Shown piece by piece: positions 36,608-43,858 of a DNA stretch of 64,000 nucleotides. The translations under genes were made by a program, and so were the position numbers. Position 1 is the first letter of the stretch. The number at the start of each line of letters is the position of its first letter. The stretch is from Bacillus sp. V59.32b (GTDB lineage Bacteria > Bacillota > Bacilli > Bacillales > DSM-1321). The stretch lies in assembly GCF_003429085.1 (NCBI RefSeq), contig NZ_QVTC01000017.1, positions 46,338 to 110,337 of the forward strand, written 5' to 3'. The notes under the pieces were generated by a model. The model was not told the DNA's origin and did not search any database. It saw nothing but the letters and a program-made list of their open reading frames with translations.

Positions 36608-36803
36608 TGCCTCTGACGGGATTCGAACCCGCACTCACAAATGTTAAGCATAGGCTAGGGGAGAACACGCTTCCCTACGGATTTTCACCGGCAGGATTTT
36701 CACCTGCCTCAGCTTATTTGCTTTCGGTGCTTCTGAAACGCTTACCTTGCGACCCGGTGCTACAATGTTTTCCGGCGCTCTTCCCTTCTAGAGCTACAGA
36801 GGC
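36608..36803 (-). ncRNA. 196-nt RNA with tRNA-like acceptor, D arm and T arm
   Basis: On the minus strand the ends form a perfect 7-bp acceptor, GCCTCTG/CAGAGGC, with A as discriminator and no encoded CCA. Inside it lie TA, then a tRNA-type D arm (GCTC, loop TAGAAGGGAA, GAGC) and, at the 3' side, a T arm (GCGGG, TTCGAAT, CCCGT). Between them, about 140 nt replace the normal anticodon arm. This part contains hairpins GGCAGG-TGAAAAT-CCTGCC and CGG-TGAAAAT-CCG with the same loop, a possible GTTTCAG/CTGAGGC stem and TAGGG/CCCTA. A consensus-like promoter (36813-36841) starts transcription within a few bases of the 5' end. It is too short for a group I intron. It may be a novel tRNA-like RNA, an intron-containing tRNA, or a family I do not recall. 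Confidence 0.6.
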
Positions 36804-36812
36804 GTTTATAAA

Positions 36813-36841
36813 ATTATATGTATTCATAATGGTAATATCAA
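36813..36841 (-). promoter_or_regulatory. sigma-A promoter of the tRNA-like RNA
   Basis: TTGATA (complement of 36836-36841), 17 bases, TATAAT (complement of 36813-36818). The start point is expected about 3 bases before the tRNA-like acceptor stem. Confidence 0.75.
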
Positions 36842-36870
36842 CGTTTTATTAGACGATTACTATTTTAAAA

Positions 36871-36901
36871 CAAATAAAAACTCCTTCTCAAGCGAAGGAG
36901 T
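36871..36901 (-). terminator. terminator of the small gene 36917-37090
   Basis: On the minus strand ACTCCTTC-GCTTGA-GAAGGAGT followed by TTTTATTTG. Confidence 0.8.
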
Positions 36902-36916
36902 AGATGTATGTTTAGC

Positions 36917-37090
36917 TTACTTTTCTTTTTCTTTATTCGATTCTATAAACCTTTTCATTTTTTCTTCATCTGACAAATTCTCTGATCCAGATGCTTTATC
37001 TTTCTCTTCTGCTTTAGAGAGCGTAGCTATATTCTCCTGGGCATCAGCAATCCGCGTTAGCTGTTTTACGATCTCTTTATCATTGGCCAT
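36917..37090 (-). CDS. small charged protein, 57 aa, unknown
   Basis: Start at 37090 with AAAGGAG at good spacing. The product (starts MANDKEIVKQLTRIADAQ, ends RFIESNKEKEK) is highly charged and helical, with no hydrophobic segment. It is followed by its own terminator and then, on the same strand, by the promoter of the tRNA-like RNA. I do not recognise the family. Confidence 0.6.
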   Translation of the reverse strand: MANDKEIVKQLTRIADAQENIATLSKAEEKDKASGSENLSDEEKMKRFIESNKEKEK

Positions 37091-37566
37091 ATTAATTCTC
37101 CTTTTCCCCCATCTATTTAAAAAATGATTTCTCATTATATTGCTATTAGCTATTATATTATATAAGATTCTCTGATTTACAACAACTGACAATGTGAGTT
37201 TGATATATAAAAGTTCTTCTTGATATTATGGACTGTAATCATCCCAGATTTAATCTAATTCCTTTGACTTAATGGATTAATGGAGTAGCTTAATAAGAGG
37301 ATTTTCTTGGATGACAACGAAGCAGTATTTATATTTGCGAAACTAATAGGGATAGGAAATGTTCGTGGGAATATGTTCTAATAATTCGTTATTTAGGTAA
37401 ATGAAAAGAAATAAGCAAATCTTGGAGTATTAATCCATTTAACCCGAAAGCTTAGATTTGATAGGAAACCGGTAGAGTTTTCGATTAAGATATTAAACGG
37501 AGTGAGCTATCTCATCCTTTGGAAAAAAAGATATATGTAAAAAAAGTGGTATATACTAATTTTGTA
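37091..37566. other. gap without recognised feature
   Basis: About 475 AT-rich bases upstream of the 57-aa gene. No open frame with a ribosome site, RNA gene or repeat could be supported. Confidence 0.45.
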
Positions 37567-37950
37567 CTATGTTTCTAATATTTTGCTCAATTTATTGAGC
37601 CATTTTTCAAACCATTCTATAGGTAGGTGAACTAAGGAAGTATCGAGATTTTGAAGTTCATCTATACTATAGGTGTTTACGAGATATAATTCCCATTGAC
37701 AATCTATATCATATGCAATCGCAGAAGCTGTTTCCTCTGCAGGAGTAAAGTGATATTTATGCAGCTCTTGATAATCATCCCACCAAAAAAAGTATCTGTA
37801 ACACCAATCAGCAATTTCTTGATGAGATAGGGTGGGTGGTTCTTCATTAACAGCTTTTTTTAAGACATATACTAAGTTTTCACTGTATATGGAAGTTCTA
37901 ATTCCGACACATGATATTCACCACACAATTGAATTTATTTTAAGCGCATG
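37567..37950 (-). pseudogene. frameshifted hypothetical gene
   Basis: On the minus strand a clear coding stretch (ENLVYVLKKAVNEEPP through SHQEIADWCYRYFFWWDD to WLNKLSKILET and TAG) runs from about 37880 to 37567. The upstream part continues in another frame (CGEYHVSELELPYTV). A one-base deletion in GTG(G)AAAAC would join them as SELELPYTVENLVYVLKK. No valid start codon with a ribosome site is left. The protein family, acidic and aromatic-rich, is unknown to me. Confidence 0.55.
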
Positions 37951-38102
37951 AAAAAGTTGGGAAACAAAAAATTATCTGGTTTTTAAGTAATCATGTATCC
38001 TCTTTGTTTAAAGAGTAGGCATAACCATGAGTGTTTTGTTTCAAATAAGTATACGACATGGAGCCGGAATAGAAAAATTACAGTTAACACTCAGAGAAGA
38101 AT

Positions 38103-38324
38103 CTATGATTTGTTAGTAAAAGATAGACCTTTGGCTTCAAGAGCTAGCCGGATTATTCCCAGAGCTTTTGGACCCATACCATGTAACTTTAAGACATCCG
38201 CCTCGGTGACCTTAGTAAACTGTTCAAGTCTCGAAAATCCAGCTGCTGTTAGTGCACGTGTGGCGGGTTTTCCTATTTTAGGTGGAAGATCACTTTCAGT
38301 TTCAATCGGATTGTTCTGAGACAT
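38103..38324 (-). CDS. helix-hairpin-helix DNA-binding protein (RNAP alpha-CTD-like)
   Basis: A 73-residue protein: PKIGKPATRALTAAGFSRLE followed by FTKVTEADVLKLHGMGPKAL. This is a pair of HhH units like the C-terminal domain of RNA polymerase alpha, where the GMGPKAL turn contacts the DNA backbone. AAGGGAG precedes the ATG. Such stand-alone alpha-CTD-like proteins are common in bacilli, and their partners are unknown. It may bind DNA or interact with transcription factors. Confidence 0.8.
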   Translation of the reverse strand: MSQNNPIETESDLPPKIGKPATRALTAAGFSRLEQFTKVTEADVLKLHGMGPKALGIIRLALEAKGLSFTNKS

Positions 38325-38607
38325 AATAATTCTCCCTTCTATGAATTCATCATCATAATTTTGAGCAAGCTACAGATTCATTATGTAACATGGTATAAAT
38401 GAATAGAAGAGCTTCGACAAAACCTTTTAAAAAAAGGGGGAAACAGGATAGCAATCGTGTTATCACAAGAAAGTTTCCGATCGTTGTAAAAGAGTGGTGA
38501 AAGCTATCAACTACCAAATGGAAATATCTTCGATAAGACACTTCCAGAACTTTAAAATTCTATAACGACTTTATCAGTTCTATACACAACTTTCACTTCA
38601 TTTAGTA

Positions 38608-38865
38608 TTAACGTTTCTGTCGTTTTTTCCTTATCTTATTAATATCTGTGGCTACGGCGATGACAAATAATACAGGAAGCGGCAGGGCATAAAAGAAAAT
38701 GTTATTAAAGAATAAAGAAAGAACAAAAAAGACTATCATCGATGAGACGATTATTAAGCTTTTATCGACTTTAAGATCTCTTTTAGACTTATAAAAATCT
38801 AAAAAATAAGATGCAATCAACCCGATGGCTAAAGTATTTAATATTTGAAACAACCAGAACACCAT
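38608..38865 (-). CDS. small membrane protein, 85 aa, unknown
   Basis: Three predicted membrane helices (FWLFQILNTLAIGLIASYFL, then LIIVSSMIVFFVLSLFF and FYALPLPVLFVIAVATD) and a strongly basic C-terminal tail (KIRKKRQKR) on the cytoplasmic side. The ribosome site AGGGAAAG is weak. The consistent helix layout favours a real gene. Family not recognised. Confidence 0.5.
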   Translation of the reverse strand: MVFWLFQILNTLAIGLIASYFLDFYKSKRDLKVDKSLIIVSSMIVFFVLSLFFNNIFFYALPLPVLFVIAVATDINKIRKKRQKR

Positions 38866-39018
38866 CTTTCCCTATGAATGTATATAATTTATATCGGTCA
38901 CATATCCATTTATTTTCTAAAAACAGCTAAAATACTATGTTGGAAAATCAATAATTTGAAGGTCTACAATTCTAAACGTTTATATAATAAGGAAATGAAA
39001 GCATATGAAAGCTTGCGT

Positions 39019-39080
39019 ATAAGATAAACTTATCAAATATAATAACTTTCTTGTTATTTACTTATATCTAATCTTATATT
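39019..39080 (+). promoter_or_regulatory. citB promoter with CcpC-type dyad
   Basis: ATAAGATAAACTTAT (39019-39033) fits ATAA-N7-TTAT, the dyad bound by CcpC upstream of citB in B. subtilis. A possible promoter follows: TTGTTA (39051-39056), 18 bases, TATATT (39075-39080). That puts the dyad about 60 bases before the start point, close to the known arrangement. Citrate-relieved CcpC repression is inferred. Confidence 0.6.
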
Positions 39081-39255
39081 AATATTAAATTGTAAGAAAA
39101 GTGAGGATGGGTGAAAATTCGAACTTTTCGACAAGAAGCTTGATTTTATTTATATTTAGTTTAGTAGACTTGGTTTTTTGTGCGGTAGCACACCACCACG
39201 TTTTACTTCTTATGTGCAAATTTTTTTTGACAATTTAATAGGGGGTAGTAAATCG

Positions 39256-41967
39256 ATGACAAAAAATGATGTGTACCAAGCGCGTTCTTCCTTTGAGATT
39301 AACGGAAAACGCTACAACTATTACAGTTTGGATGCTTTAGAAAAAGCGGGAGCAGGCAAGGTTTCTCGTCTGCCATATTCCATCAAGGTTTTGCTTGAGG
39401 CGGTGCTTCGCCAGGTTGACGGGCGAGTGATCACGAAAGAGCATGTTGAAAACCTTGCTAGATGGGGCACAAGCGAACAAAAGGAAATTGATGTACCATT
39501 CAAGCCTTCACGTGTAATCCTGCAAGACTTTACAGGTGTGCCTGCAGTGGTAGACCTCGCTTCTTTGCGTAATGCAATGGCAGCTCTTGGCGGAGATCCG
39601 GATAAAATCAATCCTGATATTCCGGTTGATCTAGTTATTGACCACTCTGTCCAGGTAGATAAAGCAGGAACGATGGATTCATTAGCAGTAAACATGGACC
39701 TTGAATTCGAACGTAACACCGAGCGTTACCAGTTCTTAAGCTGGGCTCAAAAATCATTCAATAACTATCGTGCTGTTCCTCCTGCAACTGGTATCGTTCA
39801 CCAGGTTAACCTGGAATACCTTGCAAATGTCGTGCACGCAATCGAAACGCCAAACGGCGATCACGAAGTATTCCCGGATACATTGTTCGGTACCGATTCA
39901 CATACGACAATGATCAACGGTATCGGTGTTCTTGGATGGGGCGTCGGCGGTATTGAAGCGGAAGCAGGTATGCTTGGACAGCCTTCTTACTTCCCGGTTC
40001 CTGAAGTTATCGGTGTTAAGCTGACTGGCAAGCTTCCTAATGGAACAACTGCAACTGACCTTGCCTTGAAAGTAACTCAAGTTCTAAGAGCAAAAGGTGT
40101 AGTCGGCAAGTTTGTAGAATTCTTTGGACCAGGTGTAGGTTACCTTCCACTTGCTGACCGTGCGACAATCGCAAACATGGCACCTGAATACGGCGCGACT
40201 TGCGGATTCTTCCCGGTTGATAGTGAAGCAATCGCTTACTTGCGTCTAACTGGCCGTGATGAAGAGCAAATCAAGATCGTTGAAACTTATAGCAAAGAAA
40301 ACGGTTTATTCTACACAGCTGATAAAGAAGATCCAACTTATACAGATGTGGTTGAAATCAACCTTTCTGAAATTGAACCAAACCTTTCAGGACCTAAGCG
40401 CCCGCAAGATTTGATTCCGCTTTCTCAAATGAAATCATCCTTCAAGGATGCAATTGATGCTCCTATGGGCAACCAGGGATTCGGGTTGAAGCCTGAAGAA
40501 ATCAATAAAGAAGTGACAGTGAAATTCGCTGACGGCCGCGAAACAACTATGAAAACAGGTGCAATCGCAATCGCTGCGATCACAAGCTGTACAAACACTT
40601 CAAACCCATATGTAATGCTTGGCGCTGGTCTTGTTGCCAAGAAAGCAGTGGAAAAAGGGCTTACTGTTCCTGATTATGTAAAAACATCTTTAGCTCCTGG
40701 TTCCAAAGTTGTTACTGGTTATCTTCGCGATTCCGGGCTGCTTCCATACATGGAAAAATTAGGTTTCAACCTAGTTGGTTATGGATGTACAACATGTATC
40801 GGTAACTCCGGTCCATTGGCTGAAGAAATCGAAGCGGCTGTTGCTGAAGCGGATCTTCTTGTAACATCTGTCCTTTCTGGTAACCGTAACTTTGAAGGAC
40901 GTATCCATCCATTAGTTAAGGCGAACTATCTTGCTTCTCCACCATTGGTAGTTGCGTATGCACTTGCTGGAACTGTGGATGTTGACCTTCAAAAAGAAGC
41001 ACTTGGGAAAGATAAAGACGGCAACGATGTTTTCTTTAGCGATATTTGGCCAACACACGAAGAAATCAATGAAGCTGTTAAACAAACGGTTACTCCTGAC
41101 TTGTTCCGTAAAGAATATGATACCGTATTCAACAGCAACCAACGTTGGAATGAAATCCAAACAAGCAACGAGGCGCTTTATCAGTTTGATGACAAATCAA
41201 CTTATATTCAGAACCCTCCATTCTTTGAAGGATTAACTCCGGATGCTGGTACAGTTAATGCCCTTTCAGGCTTACGCGTAGTCGGTAAGTTCGGCGATTC
41301 CGTAACAACTGACCACATTTCACCGGCTGGTGCAATCGGTAAAGATACTCCGGCGGGCAAATACTTGCGTGAAAACGGTGTGCAGCCACGTGACTTTAAC
41401 TCATACGGTTCCCGTCGTGGTAACCATGAAGTCATGATGCGAGGTACGTTCGCTAACATCCGTATCCGTAACCAAATCGCACCTGGCACAGAAGGCGGCT
41501 TTACAACTCACTGGCCAACTGGCGAAGTGATGGCGATTTATGATGCATGCATGAAATACAAAGCGGATGGAACTGGACTTGCGGTTCTAGCCGGTAAAGA
41601 TTACGGTATGGGAAGCTCTCGTGACTGGGCTGCCAAAGGCACAAACCTTCTTGGCATCAAAACAGTTATCGCAGAAAGCTTCGAGCGTATCCACCGTTCT
41701 AACCTTGTACTTATGGGTGTTCTTCCTCTTCAATTCAAAGAAGGCGAAAACGCAGAAGTACTTGGCTTGACTGGAAAAGAAGCAATTGATGTTCACGTCG
41801 ATGAAACCGTAAAACCGCGTGACATCGTCAAAGTTACTGCTACTGACGAAAGCGGCAATAAGAAAGAATTTGAAGTACTTGTCCGTTTCGACAGCGATGT
41901 TGAGATTGACTACTACCGTCACGGCGGAATCCTGCCAATGGTATTGCGCGACAAATTAAAAGCGTAA
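39256..41967 (+). CDS. citB: aconitate hydratase (aconitase A)
   Basis: A 903-residue [4Fe-4S] enzyme that interconverts citrate and isocitrate in the TCA cycle. It can also act as an RNA-binding regulator when its cluster is lost. Cluster cysteines are in SCTNTSNP (near residue 445) and [11 protein letters not shown] (near 511 and 514). The C-terminal swivel domain carries [18 protein letters not shown]. The start at 39256 follows GGGGGTAG; an in-frame extension to 39178 has no site. It sits between sspO and yneN, as in B. subtilis. Terminator at 41975. Confidence 0.97.
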   Translation: MTKNDVYQARSSFEINGKRYNYYSLDALEKAGAGKVSRLPYSIKVLLEAVLRQVDGRVITKEHVENLARWGTSEQKEIDVPFKPSRVILQDFTGVPAVVDLASLRNAMAALGGDPDKINPDIPVDLVIDHSVQVDKAGTMDSLAVNMDLEFERNTERYQFLSWAQKSFNNYRAVPPATGIVHQVNLEYLANVVHAIETPNGDHEVFPDTLFGTDSHTTMINGIGVLGWGVGGIEAEAGMLGQPSYFPVPEVIGVKLTGKLPNGTTATDLALKVTQVLRAKGVVGKFVEFFGPGVGYLPLADRATIANMAPEYGATCGFFPVDSEAIAYLRLTGRDEEQIKIVETYSKENGLFYTADKEDPTYTDVVEINLSEIEPNLSGPKRPQDLIPLSQMKSSFKDAIDAPMGNQGFGLKPEEINKEVTVKFADGRETTMKTGAIAIAAITSCTNTSNPYVMLGAGLVAKKAVEKGLTVPDYVKTSLAPGSKVVTGYLRDSGLLPYMEKLGFNLVGYGCTTCIGNSGPLAEEIEAAVAEADLLVTSVLSGNRNFEGRIHPLVKANYLASPPLVVAYALAGTVDVDLQKEALGKDKDGNDVFFSDIWPTHEEINEAVKQTVTPDLFRKEYDTVFNSNQRWNEIQTSNEALYQFDDKSTYIQNPPFFEGLTPDAGTVNALSGLRVVGKFGDSVTTDHISPAGAIGKDTPAGKYLRENGVQPRDFNSYGSRRGNHEVMMRGTFANIRIRNQIAPGTEGGFTTHWPTGEVMAIYDACMKYKADGTGLAVLAGKDYGMGSSRDWAAKGTNLLGIKTVIAESFERIHRSNLVLMGVLPLQFKEGENAEVLGLTGKEAIDVHVDETVKPRDIVKVTATDESGNKKEFEVLVRFDSDVEIDYYRHGGILPMVLRDKLKA

Positions 41968-41974
41968 TTTTTTG

Positions 41975-42012
41975 AAAAAGGCAAACTCTACGGGGTTTGC
42001 CTTTTCTTTTTT
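41975..42012 (+). terminator. terminator of citB
   Basis: Stem AAAAAGGCAAAC/GTTTGCCTTTT followed by CTTTTTTTA. Confidence 0.85.
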
Positions 42013-42187
42013 ACGGGAGGATTTTGAAGTGGGGTCCATACATGCTATATTAATTTTATATCCTTAAGTACTTTATTCCCTTTCGAATCCTTGTTATCAT
42101 GGAAATCGATGTACTTATCACTTATTCTTTCCATTTACATAAACTGGTTACATAATTACTCATCGCATCAAGCTAGGAGGACCACAT

Positions 42188-42703
42188 ATGATTAAAAAAG
42201 TAATCGGCGCAGCCGTGCTTATTATTTTATTAACGGTTGCGATCGTACAAGCCATGAGCCCTGAAGAAAAAGAAGTCAGCAGTGATAATCTGGGCGGCCT
42301 TAGAGTAGGCGTCAAAGCGCCGGATTTTGAGTTGAAGACACTTGAAGGAGAAACAGTTCAGCTCTCCGACTATCGTGGGAAAACGGTTATGTTGAATTTC
42401 TGGGCTACCTGGTGTACGCCATGTCAGAGAGAGATGCCCGAAATGGAAAAATTTTATCAAAATATGGACAGTGATACGGTAGTGCTTGCCGTCAATATCG
42501 ATCCCGAAAATGATGTGAACGCTTTTGCCGCCCGCGTGGGCGCGACCTTTCCGATTCTTTTAGACAGCAAGCCGGAAAAAGTCAATGATAGGTATCAAAT
42601 CTTGGCCATGCCAACCACTTATTTTATTGATGAGAAAGGGAAAATAAAAAATAAGTTCGTCGGCGAAATGAATTTATCCATCATGGAAAACAATATGAAA
42701 TAA
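42188..42703 (+). CDS. yneN: thiol-disulfide oxidoreductase, YneN/ResA-like
   Basis: A 171-residue membrane-anchored thioredoxin-like protein. The N-terminal hydrophobic segment (VIGAAVLIILLTVAIVQA) is an uncleaved anchor that places the domain outside the membrane. The redox motif is FWATWCTPCQREMPEME, a CxxC in the TlpA/ResA style, followed by the cis-Pro motif AMPTTYFID. It probably reduces disulfides in cytochrome maturation or spore-cortex proteins. AGGAGG precedes the ATG. Its position after citB matches yneN of B. subtilis. Confidence 0.88.
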   Translation: MIKKVIGAAVLIILLTVAIVQAMSPEEKEVSSDNLGGLRVGVKAPDFELKTLEGETVQLSDYRGKTVMLNFWATWCTPCQREMPEMEKFYQNMDSDTVVLAVNIDPENDVNAFAARVGATFPILLDSKPEKVNDRYQILAMPTTYFIDEKGKIKNKFVGEMNLSIMENNMK

Positions 42704-42828
42704 CGAAATGGCGGCTCCTTCTCAGGGCCGTTATTTTTATTGAAAAAATTTTTTATATAGGAATGTCATAATTTTACGTCAATTTGGCAAGGATATGAAT
42801 AAAATAGGAAATTGGGAAGGTGAAAGCC

Positions 42829-42957
42829 ATGAAGAAACGAAAGCGGTCTTTTGAGGATCTGGTCAATGAAAATAAGCAAGAGTTGCTAAAGGATGCCAAA
42901 TTAATGGAAAAGATTGAAGAACGTCTAGAAAACAGACATTTAAAGAGAGCGGATTAA
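42829..42957 (+). CDS. FbpB-like small basic protein
   Basis: A 42-residue protein (starts MKKRKRSFEDLVNENKQELL, ends ENRHLKRAD) of the FbpB/Fur-regulated basic protein type. In B. subtilis these small proteins are thought to help the FsrA RNA in iron-sparing. GGGAAGG stands before the ATG. No clear Fur box is visible upstream, so iron control here is only assumed from the family. It lies between yneN and sspN. Confidence 0.75.
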   Translation: MKKRKRSFEDLVNENKQELLKDAKLMEKIEERLENRHLKRAD

Positions 42958-43027
42958 TGTTTAACAAAAATTGACAATCATGTTTAACCGCTCTTCTGCA
43001 GAAGTTATGCATAGGAGGGGATACAAC

Positions 43028-43171
43028 ATGGGAAATCCAAAGAAAGACTCTAAACATTTTGTACCAAGTCATCTAGGTACACAGCCACGCGGTTTCAGCG
43101 GCAATAAAGGAAAACAAATGGGAGATAAGTCAGGTCAGCATCCTCAAGTCATTCAAACCAAAGGTGAATAA
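43028..43171 (+). CDS. sspN: small acid-soluble spore protein N
   Basis: A 47-residue SASP (starts [20 protein letters not shown], ends [10 protein letters not shown]). The FVPSHLGT and Q-x-I-QTKGE motifs are specific to SspN. AGGAGGGG precedes the ATG. In B. subtilis sspN and tlp form a sigma-G-dependent operon, and here tlp follows 109 bases later. It is made in the forespore and lost in germination. Confidence 0.9.
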   Translation: MGNPKKDSKHFVPSHLGTQPRGFSGNKGKQMGDKSGQHPQVIQTKGE

Positions 43172-43280
43172 TCGCCCTTCACATAATTATATTATGTAAA
43201 CAAATTAAATTTTTCCTTTTATTATTTAAAGAAATTCAAGACAAAATAAGAGGGAACCACACATTTGAGGAGGTATGATC

Positions 43281-43523
43281 ATGGCCAATTTCAAACCAAA
43301 TCCGGATGACCGATCCGATAATGTCGAAAAGCTGCAGGATATGGTTCAAAACACTATTGTTAATATCGAGGAAGCGAATGATTCTCTGGAGTTTGCAACC
43401 GGTGAACAACGCGAGCAAATTAAAGAAAAGAACCACAGAAGAGAAGAAAGCATTAATGCTTTTCGAAGTGAAATCAAAGATGAAGCAGCTGACCGGACAA
43501 ACGGTTTCAGAGATAAACTCTAA
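43281..43523 (+). CDS. tlp: thioredoxin-like spore protein Tlp
   Basis: An 80-residue helical acidic protein (MANFKPNPDDRSDNVEKLQD at the start; ETIN/ANDSLEF and RTNGFRDKL later). It matches Tlp, a minor small acid-soluble spore protein named for weak thioredoxin likeness but without a CxxC. GAGGAGG stands before the ATG. Order sspN-tlp is conserved with B. subtilis, and a strong terminator follows. Confidence 0.88.
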   Translation: MANFKPNPDDRSDNVEKLQDMVQNTIVNIEEANDSLEFATGEQREQIKEKNHRREESINAFRSEIKDEAADRTNGFRDKL

Positions 43524-43532
43524 TTAAAGGAA

Positions 43533-43571
43533 GAAGAGAGGGAACGATTCATGTTCCCTCTCTTCTTTTTT
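43533..43571 (+). terminator. terminator of sspN-tlp
   Basis: Stem GAAGAGAGGGAAC/GTTCCCTCTCTTC with loop GATTCAT and a T6 tract. Confidence 0.88.
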
Positions 43572-43608
43572 ATGGATAAGAAAGTATAAAATTTTCAACA
43601 TGTATTGA

Positions 43609-43791
43609 TGTCTAGCGTAAGCAGCCCAGCCCCTCGAGGTCATAAGAGGCAGGTGTTCTTCCTGCCCCTCTCCGGCGGGCAGGCTGCGCCTTATGCTGGT
43701 CGGACTTGCCCAAAATGGGCTGGCATCGACGTTTGCCACACGAGGAGACAGCTCTTAGTCGATGTTCCTACAGGGCGCTTGCGCTTTTCTT
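43609..43791. repeat. Bacillus-type intergenic repeat (about 180 bp)
   Basis: A GC-rich block starts TGTCTAGCGTAAGCAGCCC, contains CCCCTCGAGGTCATAAG and ends GGGCGCTTGCGCTTTTCTT. It resembles the non-coding repeat often found between Bacillus genes, with paired GC-rich arms. No protein function is assigned. Confidence 0.65.
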
Positions 43792-43858
43792 AAGAGAAAC
43801 ACGATTTCAGGATTAATCATGGTTTTATGATAAACTAAAGGGGAAACTGTGTGAATGG

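Noticed and set aside
36607..36852. Plus-strand open frame of 81 codons with protein-like start
   Set aside because: It is the complement of the tRNA-like RNA; frames reading 'GFEPA' are a common artefact of the T-arm complement.
37860..37950. Reading the frame of the 37567 pseudogene through TGA as a U-x-x-C selenoprotein motif (U-I-S-C)
   Set aside because: No SECIS-like hairpin is visible, no start exists upstream, and a one-base deletion joining SELELPYTV to ENLVYVL explains the data better.
38353..38541. Minus-strand 62-codon frame
   Set aside because: No ribosome site and no recognisable pattern; it lies between two better-supported minus-strand genes.
43605..43793. Plus-strand frame across the GC-rich intergenic repeat
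   Set aside because: This is the non-coding Bacillus-type repeat; its frame is fortuitous.
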